Assembly: GCF_016899955.1 (NCBI RefSeq)
Contig: NZ_JACJJL010000026.1
Coordinates: 1-50,430 of the forward strand
Direction: 5' to 3'
Length of the DNA: 50,430 nt
Origin: Marseilla massiliensis
GTDB taxonomy: Bacteria > Bacteroidota > Bacteroidia > Bacteroidales > Bacteroidaceae
In this document: positions 23,431 through 31,468 of the stretch, one piece after another
Layout of the letters: each line of letters starts with the position of its first letter
Numbering within the stretch: position 1 is the stretch's first letter
Notes under the pieces: model-generated
Seen by the model: the letters and a program-made list of their open reading frames with translations, nothing else
What the model was told of the DNA's origin: nothing
The model's database searches: none
Made by a program: the position numbers and the translations under genes

Positions 23431-26217
23431 ATGGAAACGAACAAACTGAAACGCTTCGCAACCGAAGCACGCAATATATTGATGCAGGGCGTTGCGCACC
23501 GCTTCACCGCCCTCGGCTTCCGAGCGGACGGCACGCCCGTGGAAGAGCCGCAACTGCTGGGCGGCGGTGCCACCTTCATGGGCGACACTGTGACGGAAGA
23601 TTTCTACCACAAGTGGCAGTCACTGGCCGCTGCCATCCGTCGGCATGGACTGAAAGACGTGGCAGAAGAAGCCGCCTACACGTGGTTCAACCGCCTGATG
23701 GCCATCCGCATCATGACCAAGAACGGACTGATACCGCCCGTGCTCCAGTACGAAAGTCCCGGTGTCTACGTGCCGCTCATCGTGAGCGAGGCGCGGCAGG
23801 GACGCTTGCCGCAGATGAGCGAGGAAGAGAGAAGCAAGTTGATGCCGCTGCTCGACGACGACAGTCGGACGGCGGAGCAGTTCAGCCTGCTCATCGTGGC
23901 CTTCTGTCATGCCACGCCCGTCATCCATCGCTGCTTTGGACACATCGCCGACTACACCGAACTACTGCTGCCGGCCAACATCCTGGCCGAGGGTGGCTTT
24001 GTAGATCTCATCAACCACACGGACTTCATCGCGGAGGAGGACTACCTATCCAGCGAACTCATCGGCTGGCTCTACCAGTTTTACATCGCCGAGCGTAAAG
24101 ACGAGGTGTTTGCCCAGAAAGGGAAGTTCACCGCCAGCGAGATTCCTGCCGCCACGCAGATATTCACGCCGGGCTGGATTGTGAAGTACATGGTGCAGAA
24201 CACCGTGGGTCGCATTTACCTCAATAACAATCCCTATGAGACGGAAGTGGCGCAAGACTGGAAATATCTGGTGAATCCCTCTGAGCCTACCCCGAACGAC
24301 CTTATCTTTCGTTACGATGACCTGACCGACCTGCGTCTGGCCGACCTGGCCTGCGGCTCCGGCCACATCCTGGGTGAGATGTTCGACATGCTTTATACCT
24401 TATATATCAATGAGGGCTACAGCCGCCGCGAGGCCATCGAACACATCTTCCGCCGCAACCTGACGGGCATCGACATTGACACCCGCGCCAAGCAGTTGGC
24501 ACAGTTCGCCCTGCTGTTGAAGGCTTGCCAGCGTGATGCCTCCTTCGCCGACTGCCACTGCATGCCGCGTGTGCTGGATATGCCCAAAGCCGGACTGCCC
24601 TTGCCGGCAGATACCCGTTTGGCAAACGAGATTGAAGCTATCAACAAGACGCTGGTCGATGCCGACACTTTGGGCAGCATCATGAAGTTTAGCCTTTCTC
24701 CGGCAGCCCGTGAATGGGTAGCTTCATTGGGAGAAGAGAACGAAGCGGCGCAGTTGGTGCTGGCACTGACGGAAAAGTACGCGGCATTGGTGATGAATCC
24801 TCCTTATATGGGTAGCGGGAATATGAATGCTGTGTTGTCTAACTATGTAAAGAAGAATTATCCCGAAGGAAAAGCCGATTTAGCAACCGTCTTTGTGGAA
24901 AGGATGCCGCAACTCTTGCAGAAGAACGGACGATACAGTTTTATCATTCCGCCCTCGTGGATGTTCCTTAGCACCTTCGAAGGTTTGAGAAAACAGATGA
25001 TCGAACACGAAACGATTGATTCGCTCCTGCACCTTAGTCGCGGTGTCTTCGGGGCGGACTTTGGCGCATCGTCGGCAGTCATCATCCATGGGGAGAGCCA
25101 AGAGTCTTACGGCACATACTTCCGATTGGTGGAACGCACTTTCCAAGAGTTCGACCAGAAGCATCTGCGTATGCTCTTTGAACAGACATTGGCCAACCAC
25201 GACTTCAAGTATAACTTTAAGGAATATAATAAAGACGTTACCTCCTTGCCTTACTCCGAAAAGGGCAACCGCATCTATTATCCCCACATCTCCCAACAGA
25301 ACTTCAAGAAGATTCCGGGATGCCCGATTGGGTATTGGGTGAGTGAAAAGATGATAAAGCTTATTCAAAATAATAAGTCTTTGTCTGAATTAGGGATAAC
25401 AAGAAGAGGATTACAAACAGGAAATTCACTTCGATTTATCAGAGAATGGTTTGAGATTAATTATAAGGATTTCTTTATACCTATATTAGAGAAAGAAATT
25501 AATCCATTATGTAATAGTTTTAAATGGTTCGTCATTAATAGTGGCGGTTCATTTAGAAAATGGTATGGTAACTTATGTAGTGTGGTTCTATGGGAGAATA
25601 ATGGTGCAGATATAAAGAGGACAAATAAAGCCATTATTCCTAATGAAGAACTATATTTTAAAGAGGCTATTGTATGGAATAAAATTTCTTCGAATGCTTT
25701 ATCTTTCCGAATTCAAGAAAAAGGAATTATACCAGGTGATGCCAGTCCTGCTTTTTATACTCAAAACAATAATTCTATATTAGGAATTCTTGCTTGTCTC
25801 AATTCAAAAACTATGCCCTCATTATTGAGGATATATGCTCCAACTTTAAATGCGCAAGTAGGAGACATCAGTAAAATCAGCATTATTTTATCCGACACAA
25901 TACATATATCCTCCTTCGTCTCCCAAAACATCTCCATCTCCAAATCCGACTGGGACACCCACGAGACCTCCTGGGACTTCGAGGAGAACGAACTCGTCCG
26001 CCTCAGCAAGGAGCAGGGAGAAGGCCCGCACCGCCTCTCCGACCTGATGGAAGCCTACAAGGAGCATTGGACGGAGCAATTCCTCCAGCTTCATGCCAAC
26101 GAAGAGGAACTGAACCGCCAGTTTATCGAGATATACGGCCTGGAGGACGAACTGACGCCCGACGTGCCGCCGGAGGAAATCACCATCCTGCAACAGGGAG
26201 AACTATCGTTTAACTAA
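23431..26217 (+). CDS. pglX: PglX N-terminal part: adenine methyltransferase of BREX
   Basis: This 928-residue protein holds the methyltransferase of PglX. S-adenosylmethionine motif I is LADLACGSGHILGEMFD (about 301-317) and the catalytic motif IV is NPPY (455-458), marking an N6-adenine enzyme. Target recognition lies at about 640-830. It stops after YGLEDELTPDVPPEEIT-like sequence, exactly where intact PglX proteins (about 1200 residues) continue into a conserved LLSYAIGC.MGRYSL domain. That domain is encoded separately at 27889-28629, so PglX is split. The target region 25350-25915 is strikingly AT-rich against GC-rich flanks, a sign of swapping. In BREX, PglX marks host DNA and takes part in phage exclusion. 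Whether two polypeptides rejoin is unknown. Confidence 0.92.
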   Translation: METNKLKRFATEARNILMQGVAHRFTALGFRADGTPVEEPQLLGGGATFMGDTVTEDFYHKWQSLAAAIRRHGLKDVAEEAAYTWFNRLMAIRIMTKNGLIPPVLQYESPGVYVPLIVSEARQGRLPQMSEEERSKLMPLLDDDSRTAEQFSLLIVAFCHATPVIHRCFGHIADYTELLLPANILAEGGFVDLINHTDFIAEEDYLSSELIGWLYQFYIAERKDEVFAQKGKFTASEIPAATQIFTPGWIVKYMVQNTVGRIYLNNNPYETEVAQDWKYLVNPSEPTPNDLIFRYDDLTDLRLADLACGSGHILGEMFDMLYTLYINEGYSRREAIEHIFRRNLTGIDIDTRAKQLAQFALLLKACQRDASFADCHCMPRVLDMPKAGLPLPADTRLANEIEAINKTLVDADTLGSIMKFSLSPAAREWVASLGEENEAAQLVLALTEKYAALVMNPPYMGSGNMNAVLSNYVKKNYPEGKADLATVFVERMPQLLQKNGRYSFIIPPSWMFLSTFEGLRKQMIEHETIDSLLHLSRGVFGADFGASSAVIIHGESQESYGTYFRLVERTFQEFDQKHLRMLFEQTLANHDFKYNFKEYNKDVTSLPYSEKGNRIYYPHISQQNFKKIPGCPIGYWVSEKMIKLIQNNKSLSELGITRRGLQTGNSLRFIREWFEINYKDFFIPILEKEINPLCNSFKWFVINSGGSFRKWYGNLCSVVLWENNGADIKRTNKAIIPNEELYFKEAIVWNKISSNALSFRIQEKGIIPGDASPAFYTQNNNSILGILACLNSKTMPSLLRIYAPTLNAQVGDISKISIILSDTIHISSFVSQNISISKSDWDTHETSWDFEENELVRLSKEQGEGPHRLSDLMEAYKEHWTEQFLQLHANEEELNRQFIEIYGLEDELTPDVPPEEITILQQGELSFN

Positions 26218-26237
26218 AAAACTACAAAGCGAAAGAT

Positions 26238-26477
26238 ATGGACACGAACTATGCAGACAATGAAACATATAGGCGCATTCATTTCGCTGTAATGGCGATA
26301 GAAAGCGGAGCGCGCAAGTTGGGTATTTCCGGCAAGGAGATGCATGACAGGCTGCGGAAACAGGGATTGATACACCGTCGTCTTATCAAGCGGTACGAAG
26401 ACCTTCATACCCAAAGTCTTGACTGGGTGGCAGACGACATCAGTGAAACGCTATTAAATTGGGAGGCAGAAGTATGA
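26238..26477 (+). CDS. DUF3791 protein, first copy
   Basis: A 79-residue helical protein with the DUF3791 layout: RRIHFAVMAIESGARKLGIS, then EMHDRLRKQGLIHRRLIKRY and an acidic end. DUF3791 genes routinely flank DUF3990 genes and are considered the antitoxin or companion side. Its stop overlaps the DUF3990 start by ATGA. It is the first gene inserted after the N-terminal part of pglX (20-bp gap). A second, sequence-divergent DUF3791 gene follows the toxin candidate. Confidence 0.7.
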   Translation: MDTNYADNETYRRIHFAVMAIESGARKLGISGKEMHDRLRKQGLIHRRLIKRYEDLHTQSLDWVADDISETLLNWEAEV

Positions 26478-26980
26478 TTACTCTATTCCATGGGTCATAT
26501 ACACCCGTACAAGTACCGTTGGTAAAACTGGGCAGGAAGAAAGTGGATTTCGGACAAGGATTTTACCTTACCAACCTGCGCACGCAGGCAGAGTCATGGG
26601 CAAAGACGATAGCGGAAAGGAAGGGGCGTAATGCCCAACCAACCGTCTCTGCATTTTCGTTCGACTACGATGCGGTAAAGTCTGGCGGATATAGGATAAA
26701 GACATTCGAGAGTTACAACCTTGAATGGTTGGAATATGTGGTGGATTGCCGTAAAGGCGGTATGGAACAGCAACAGTATGATGTAGTCGAAGGCGGCGTA
26801 GCTAATGACAATGTCATCGACACGGTTGAAGACTATGAAAACGGCATCATTACAGCAGAACAAGCGTTGGGACAGTTGAGATACAAGAAGGTGAATCATC
26901 AGATTTGCATCTTGAACCAAGACATCGTGGATAAGTATCTTTCATTTACTTCGTTTGAAATACTAAAAATGGAGGATTGA
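26474..26980 (+). CDS. DUF3990 protein, candidate ADP-ribosyltransferase toxin
   Basis: From the ATG at 26474 the product has 168 residues. The N-terminus LFHGSYTPV then KKVDFGQGFYLT resembles the histidine and tyrosine motifs of ADP-ribosyltransferases (LxHGS and GxGFYxT). DUF3990 is a predicted member of that superfamily. A possible third-motif residue lies in GIITAEQALGQL (about 135-146), which I could not verify. DUF3791 genes on both sides, each nearly overlapping, give a three-gene module typical of these toxin-antitoxin-like loci. The target (protein, DNA or RNA) is unknown. A NADAR protein, possibly able to remove ADP-ribose, lies 11 kb downstream in the same direction. Confidence 0.72.
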   Translation: MITLFHGSYTPVQVPLVKLGRKKVDFGQGFYLTNLRTQAESWAKTIAERKGRNAQPTVSAFSFDYDAVKSGGYRIKTFESYNLEWLEYVVDCRKGGMEQQQYDVVEGGVANDNVIDTVEDYENGIITAEQALGQLRYKKVNHQICILNQDIVDKYLSFTSFEILKMED

Positions 26981-26982
26981 TT

Positions 26983-27189
26983 ATGAGAGACACCGTACTT
27001 TGGCGCAAACAGAGCCGTATCATCATGAAGTTAGCCGATGCTTTGCAAATTGACGCGGAGCGGGCGCTTGACCTTTTTTATTCTACTAAGGTCTATCAGC
27101 AGTTGGCAGACCCGAAATATGGTTTGCAACTGATGAGCGACGACTATATCTTGGAAGAACTGATAGAAGAGTTAAGAGAACCGCATTGA
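26983..27189 (+). CDS. DUF3791 protein, second copy
   Basis: This 68-residue protein (ATG 26983; GGAGG lies 7 bp ahead) has the DUF3791 helical pattern: WRKQSRIIMKLADALQIDAE, then RALDLFYSTKVYQQLADP and a C-terminal YILEELIEEL. It begins 2 bp after the DUF3990 stop. It differs from the first DUF3791 copy, so the pair may be two distinct partners rather than a duplication. A role as antitoxin is inferred from gene order. Confidence 0.7.
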   Translation: MRDTVLWRKQSRIIMKLADALQIDAERALDLFYSTKVYQQLADPKYGLQLMSDDYILEELIEELREPH

Positions 27190-27200
27190 AGCAAGAAAAT

Positions 27201-27677
27201 ATGGTAGAAAAGACAACATACAATCAAGAAATGACGAACGCTCCGGCTCTGACCTCCGACCAGATACCGCCTTCGTATGCCCGATGCTTCCAGGCGGACT
27301 GCCCGAAGGCGGACACCTGCGCACGTTTCCTGGCCGGCAAGTACATCCCGACGGGTAAGGTGTGGGGCGATGCCGTTTATCCCACGGCGCGGCAGGGCAA
27401 TACCTGCACGATGTACAAGCAGACGCGCGTCATCCGCGCCGCCTACGGTTTCAAGGCCCTCTTTGCCGAGGTGAAGCAGAAAGACGACACGCCCCTGCGC
27501 AACCGCATCAAGGCGTATTTGGGCGGAAACACCACGTACTACCGCTATCATCACGGCGAGAAACTGCTTACGCCCGAGCAACAGGATTGGATTATCAACC
27601 TCTTCCGCCGAGCGGGATATACGGAGGAGCTACACTTCGATGGGTATCGGGAGCTGTATGACTTTAGCCCGACCTGA
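27201..27677 (+). CDS. Cysteine-rich DUF6078-like protein
   Basis: From ATG 27201 the product has about 158 residues. A cysteine cluster near residues 39-50 (CFQADCPKADTCARF) and another Cys at NTCTMYK suggest metal binding. The C-terminal part, RNRIKAYLGGNTTYYRYHHG then QDWIINLFRRAGY, is basic and helical. It resembles the Bacteroidales DUF6078 family, for which I know no function. It lies 11 bp after the DUF3791 gene and before the tandem repeats that precede pglX-C. Composition is GC-rich like the flanking pglX parts and unlike the AT-rich SIR2 gene further on. Confidence 0.55.
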   Translation: MVEKTTYNQEMTNAPALTSDQIPPSYARCFQADCPKADTCARFLAGKYIPTGKVWGDAVYPTARQGNTCTMYKQTRVIRAAYGFKALFAEVKQKDDTPLRNRIKAYLGGNTTYYRYHHGEKLLTPEQQDWIINLFRRAGYTEELHFDGYRELYDFSPT

Positions 27678-27699
27678 CTACCTGACAAGGGCAGCCAGG

Positions 27700-27816
27700 T
27701 TCCCAAGGTTTGGTAGCGTGATTACCAAAGTGTGGGAGCGTCGCTTCCAAAGCATGGTAACGACATTACCAAGGCATGGAAGCCAGACTACCAAAGCAGG
27801 GCAACCCACCTGGTAA
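27700..27816. repeat. 22-bp degenerate tandem repeat with hairpins
   Basis: Five units of 21-23 bp start at 27700, 27722, 27745, 27766 and 27789, with core TTxCCAArGxxTGG. Neighbouring units pair: TTTGGTA with TACCAAA around 7 nt, and TGGTA with TACCA around 7 nt. The block sits in the 211-bp gap between the DUF6078-like gene and pglX-C. The hairpins could act on mRNA within the operon, or the block could mark the recombination boundary that split pglX. Confidence 0.65.
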
Positions 27817-27888
27817 TGGGCGAAGACGATATATAGGTAGTGAAAACATTTGATTATCAATAAAGAAGAATATAAAAAGAACAGAACG

Positions 27889-28629
27889 ATGACTGAGAAC
27901 GAAGATATAAAAAGGCGTATGGTGTGGCACACGGACGTGGTGGTGAAGCAACTCCTCTCCTACGCCATCGGCTGCGTCATGGGACGCTACAGCCTCGACC
28001 GCAAGGGACTCATACTGGCCAATCAAGGCGACGGGCCGGAACAATACCACGCGCTGGTGCCCGGCAGCCGCTTCGAGCCGGACGACGACGGCCTGCTGCC
28101 GCTGATGCCCAGCGACACGGACTTCAGCGACAATGCCACGACGGTGGTCAAGCGGTGGCTCGCCGTGGCCTTCGGCGAAGACACCTTGGTGGACAATCTC
28201 AACTGTGTGGAAGCCGCCTTGGGTAAGAGCCTGGACGATTACTTCGTGAAAGACTTCTGGAAAGACCATAAGAAGATGTACCAGAACCGCCCCATCTATT
28301 GGCTGTTCTCCTCGAAGAAAGGGGCTTTCCAATGCCTGGCCTATATGCACCGCATGAACGCCTACACGGCAGAGCGCATCCGCACGAAATACCTCCTGCC
28401 CCACATCGAGTGGCTGGTGCAGCGGCAAACCGAGATGGAGGCCAACGCCGCCAACCTCAATGCCCGTGAGCGCAAGCAGCTGGACAGCATCACGCGGCAG
28501 ATAGCCGAGTGCCGCGAATACCACGACCGCCTGCACACCGTGGCCGATGAGCAAATAGCCTTCGACCTGGATGATGGTGTAGTGGTGAACTATGGGAAGT
28601 TTGGAGATGTTTTAATGAAGTTGAAATAA
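27889..28629 (+). CDS. pglX: PglX C-terminal domain as a separate protein
   Basis: From ATG 27889 the 246-residue product corresponds to the C-terminal domain of BREX type 1 PglX. Visible are LLSYAIGCVMGRYSLDRKGL, DYFVKDFWKDHKKMYQNRPI and YWLFSSKKGAFQCL, and near the end FDLDDGVVVNYGKFGDVL, all usual for the end of full-length PglX. Together with the 928-residue upstream part it makes 1174 residues, close to the normal size. The frame is open and has its own start, so it could be made as a second subunit. The true start could also be the TTG at 27850. It is followed 16 bp later by the SIR2 gene. Confidence 0.85.
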   Translation: MTENEDIKRRMVWHTDVVVKQLLSYAIGCVMGRYSLDRKGLILANQGDGPEQYHALVPGSRFEPDDDGLLPLMPSDTDFSDNATTVVKRWLAVAFGEDTLVDNLNCVEAALGKSLDDYFVKDFWKDHKKMYQNRPIYWLFSSKKGAFQCLAYMHRMNAYTAERIRTKYLLPHIEWLVQRQTEMEANAANLNARERKQLDSITRQIAECREYHDRLHTVADEQIAFDLDDGVVVNYGKFGDVLMKLK

Positions 28630-28645
28630 GACAAAGCATAGAACA

Positions 28646-31456
28646 ATGGACGAACTGCAATTATCAAATTTGTCACACATACATCAGGCTTATCGAAGTA
28701 ACCGTTTAGTCATCTTTGTTGGTGCTGGAGTTTCACGGAACTCTGGTGTTCCAACATGGGATGAACTTATTGCTGCAATGAAGTCTGAATTGCCTGCTGA
28801 TTTAAGATTTGAGAATGACGCTTTGAAAATAGCACAACTCTATAAAGATGCAAGAGGCTATAAGGAATATATGGATAAGGTAAAGGATATTTTACTTTAT
28901 AATAAAACCACCCCTAATCCTTTGCATAAAAGAATACTGTCTTTAAATCCAAGCCATATTGTCACAACCAATTATGACGATTTAATAGAACAGGAAATAC
29001 AAAATGAATACAGTCAATATACTATAATTAGGGAGGATAAGGATATTCCCCAGATGGTATATCCTAATTCTTTAATTAAAATGCACGGGGATTATGTGAC
29101 CAATAATATCGTACTTACAGAAACAGATTATTATAACTATAAGAATAATTTTCCACTTGTTCGCGCTTTCGTGCAATCCTTATTTGCAAGTAAACTTGTC
29201 TTATTTGTAGGCTTTTCATTTGCAGATTTAAACCTCAAGATAATTCTTGAAGAATTGAAAGGTATATTGTCGGATCACATGCAAAGGGCTTATTTGTTAT
29301 CTTGTGATGAACCTAATCAAGTCGTCCGAAATTATTTTGAGAATAAGGGTGTTAATGTTGTATATTTTAGCGAGAATGAGATTGATTCGATAAATGGTTC
29401 TGATTATTCGATAACTTCTCTTAACGGTAAGGGCTTGTTGATGGATAAGGTACTATTTGCTATCCAGAATTACAGTAATACATCTAAGAAAGACATAGCA
29501 AGTTATGTATATAATCGCATTAAATCCTATTATAAGGAGATGCGATCATTTGGCGATGGCTTAAAATATTTTTTCCCAAATTATTCCAGTATGAGATGGC
29601 ATACTCATTCATCAGGAGTACAAACATTCTTACCGGATTTCACAGAATTAGAGAAAATTACAAAAGACGATCAAGGGAAAAGACTATTTTTACATAAGCA
29701 TCCTGATATAGATTTAAGCACTTTGCTTAAACTTGCCTATTATAATTATTTGAATGAAATTGATGGAATAAAAATTCTTGATGACAGATTTGAAAACAAC
29801 ATAAGCAAGTATATTCCCAAAACAACAATAGATTATTTGCGTCAGTTCGATTTTTCAGCAATGGAAAAACGAATATTACAACTGCGCTCAACAGCGTTAC
29901 AATATAGTATTGACGACTTGGAATATCCTTTCACTTTATATCTTTTGGGCGACTATGCTGGAGCTATTAAGCAATATGCTAAGTTACTGCCAATGTATTG
30001 GAATAGACAAAAATACATATTGTATTTTATTTGTAGATATAACATGTGGTCAATACGATACAATGTTAAATGGCAAAAAGATTGGGACATAACAACTGAT
30101 GTCGAACGGGAATTACAACTTGCTTTAGACACTAACTTAGAAGAAATTTTGAATAAATTGCCTCTTGATTGGGAGATAAAAAAGATATTTCAGGATTTAA
30201 TTTCTTATAGATCCATTGGAGGCCGTTTAGTAAAAACAGAACACTTTAGGGAGGAGATTTTTAAACAGAAAAAAATGACAGAAAAAGGAGGTTGCTCCAT
30301 TAACAGCAACATTCTTTTATTGCTTGGTGCATATCAGCGTGAGTATCTATTTTGTGTAGCCAATCATATTATATGTAATAATAGCAGTTATTTTAAATCT
30401 CTCTGTTATAATACGGTATCTGGTATTTTGAATAGTTTCTCAACTCCTGCAAATAGTATGTTTGGAGGTCTTTTAGTATCAACAAGGATAGAATCATTAG
30501 ACCAGTCTATGCTTAAAATTTTAATTTTCGATATAGACAGGAAAAATCTAGAATCTATTTTGAAAGGATATGATATTGAAACATTAAAATTTCATGATTC
30601 AGGAATTGAATATATAAATTTGTGCCTACAGGGTCTCGCAGATTCCAATCGTTTTTTATATAAAAGTAATGATGCGTTTCATCCTTCATTATGTAACATA
30701 TTGCTTTTAATTTCCAAATCTCAAGCGGATGCGATTAACAATGAATTATTATATAAGGTATTACTAAAATATTGGAATTATGAATTTCATATTGGTCACG
30801 GAGTAATAGAGAATATCATTAGTCGATTTGAGCTACCTCAAAGTTATGTTAATGAGTTAATCAGTAAAATGCTGTATGCAACTCATAGTTCTTTGAATTA
30901 TACAGGTTGCATAGAAAAACTTATATCTCGTACTACTGAATTTACAGACATTCGTATGGATTCTTTTAAGGAACATGAAGCTATAAGAAATTTGCTGGTT
31001 ATATATCCTGCATGTCCAGATGAACAAAAACCAATGCTTCTAACTTATTGCTTGGATAATATTGAAGATTTTTGGTGTTATATTCGTTTTATTTTTCATA
31101 ATCATATTATTCAACAATCAGATGCCAGAATTAAGGAATTATACAATAAATATAACAAGAACTTAGATGAGCATGATTGTTATATTCTTGCCAAAATAAA
31201 AAATGATTTAGCATTTGCAGCTCTCCATAGCTTTATTGATGAAATAGCTATTTCCAATGAATGTTTAAAATTCTTCTTATCACCGAAGGAATATAAGGAT
31301 TTTGATAATGTAAATGTTGAATGGATTTTCAAATTTAGTCAAGAAGAAAGAGAAGAATTTTTTAAGAATGAGGTTTATAAAACAAAGCTTAAAGAATACA
31401 TCAATTCTCATTGGCTAAGTAAAAGTGATATGAAATATCTTATAAGTCTTTTATAA
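28646..31456 (+). CDS. SIR2-family NADase-type defence protein
   Basis: This 936-residue protein has an N-terminal SIR2-like domain: VIFVGAGVSRNSGVPTWDEL (about 22-41), TTNYDDLIE (about 109-117), KMHGD (about 144-148) and LVLFVGFSFADLN (about 184-196). Such domains in anti-phage proteins cleave NAD+ to stop infected cells. The remaining 650 residues or so are helical, AT-rich in coding, and unrecognised; they probably sense or oligomerise. The size is like DSR-type proteins, but I cannot assign a named class. It is much more AT-rich than its neighbours and so was acquired separately. It sits inside the BREX operon between pglX-C and the AlbA_2 gene with 16- and 12-bp gaps. Confidence 0.85.
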   Translation: MDELQLSNLSHIHQAYRSNRLVIFVGAGVSRNSGVPTWDELIAAMKSELPADLRFENDALKIAQLYKDARGYKEYMDKVKDILLYNKTTPNPLHKRILSLNPSHIVTTNYDDLIEQEIQNEYSQYTIIREDKDIPQMVYPNSLIKMHGDYVTNNIVLTETDYYNYKNNFPLVRAFVQSLFASKLVLFVGFSFADLNLKIILEELKGILSDHMQRAYLLSCDEPNQVVRNYFENKGVNVVYFSENEIDSINGSDYSITSLNGKGLLMDKVLFAIQNYSNTSKKDIASYVYNRIKSYYKEMRSFGDGLKYFFPNYSSMRWHTHSSGVQTFLPDFTELEKITKDDQGKRLFLHKHPDIDLSTLLKLAYYNYLNEIDGIKILDDRFENNISKYIPKTTIDYLRQFDFSAMEKRILQLRSTALQYSIDDLEYPFTLYLLGDYAGAIKQYAKLLPMYWNRQKYILYFICRYNMWSIRYNVKWQKDWDITTDVERELQLALDTNLEEILNKLPLDWEIKKIFQDLISYRSIGGRLVKTEHFREEIFKQKKMTEKGGCSINSNILLLLGAYQREYLFCVANHIICNNSSYFKSLCYNTVSGILNSFSTPANSMFGGLLVSTRIESLDQSMLKILIFDIDRKNLESILKGYDIETLKFHDSGIEYINLCLQGLADSNRFLYKSNDAFHPSLCNILLLISKSQADAINNELLYKVLLKYWNYEFHIGHGVIENIISRFELPQSYVNELISKMLYATHSSLNYTGCIEKLISRTTEFTDIRMDSFKEHEAIRNLLVIYPACPDEQKPMLLTYCLDNIEDFWCYIRFIFHNHIIQQSDARIKELYNKYNKNLDEHDCYILAKIKNDLAFAALHSFIDEIAISNECLKFFLSPKEYKDFDNVNVEWIFKFSQEEREEFFKNEVYKTKLKEYINSHWLSKSDMKYLISLL

Positions 31457-31468
31457 ATTAGATATATT

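Noticed and set aside
27700..27816. Tandem repeats considered as a CRISPR array
   Set aside because: Units are contiguous and degenerate with no unique spacers, and no cas genes are present.
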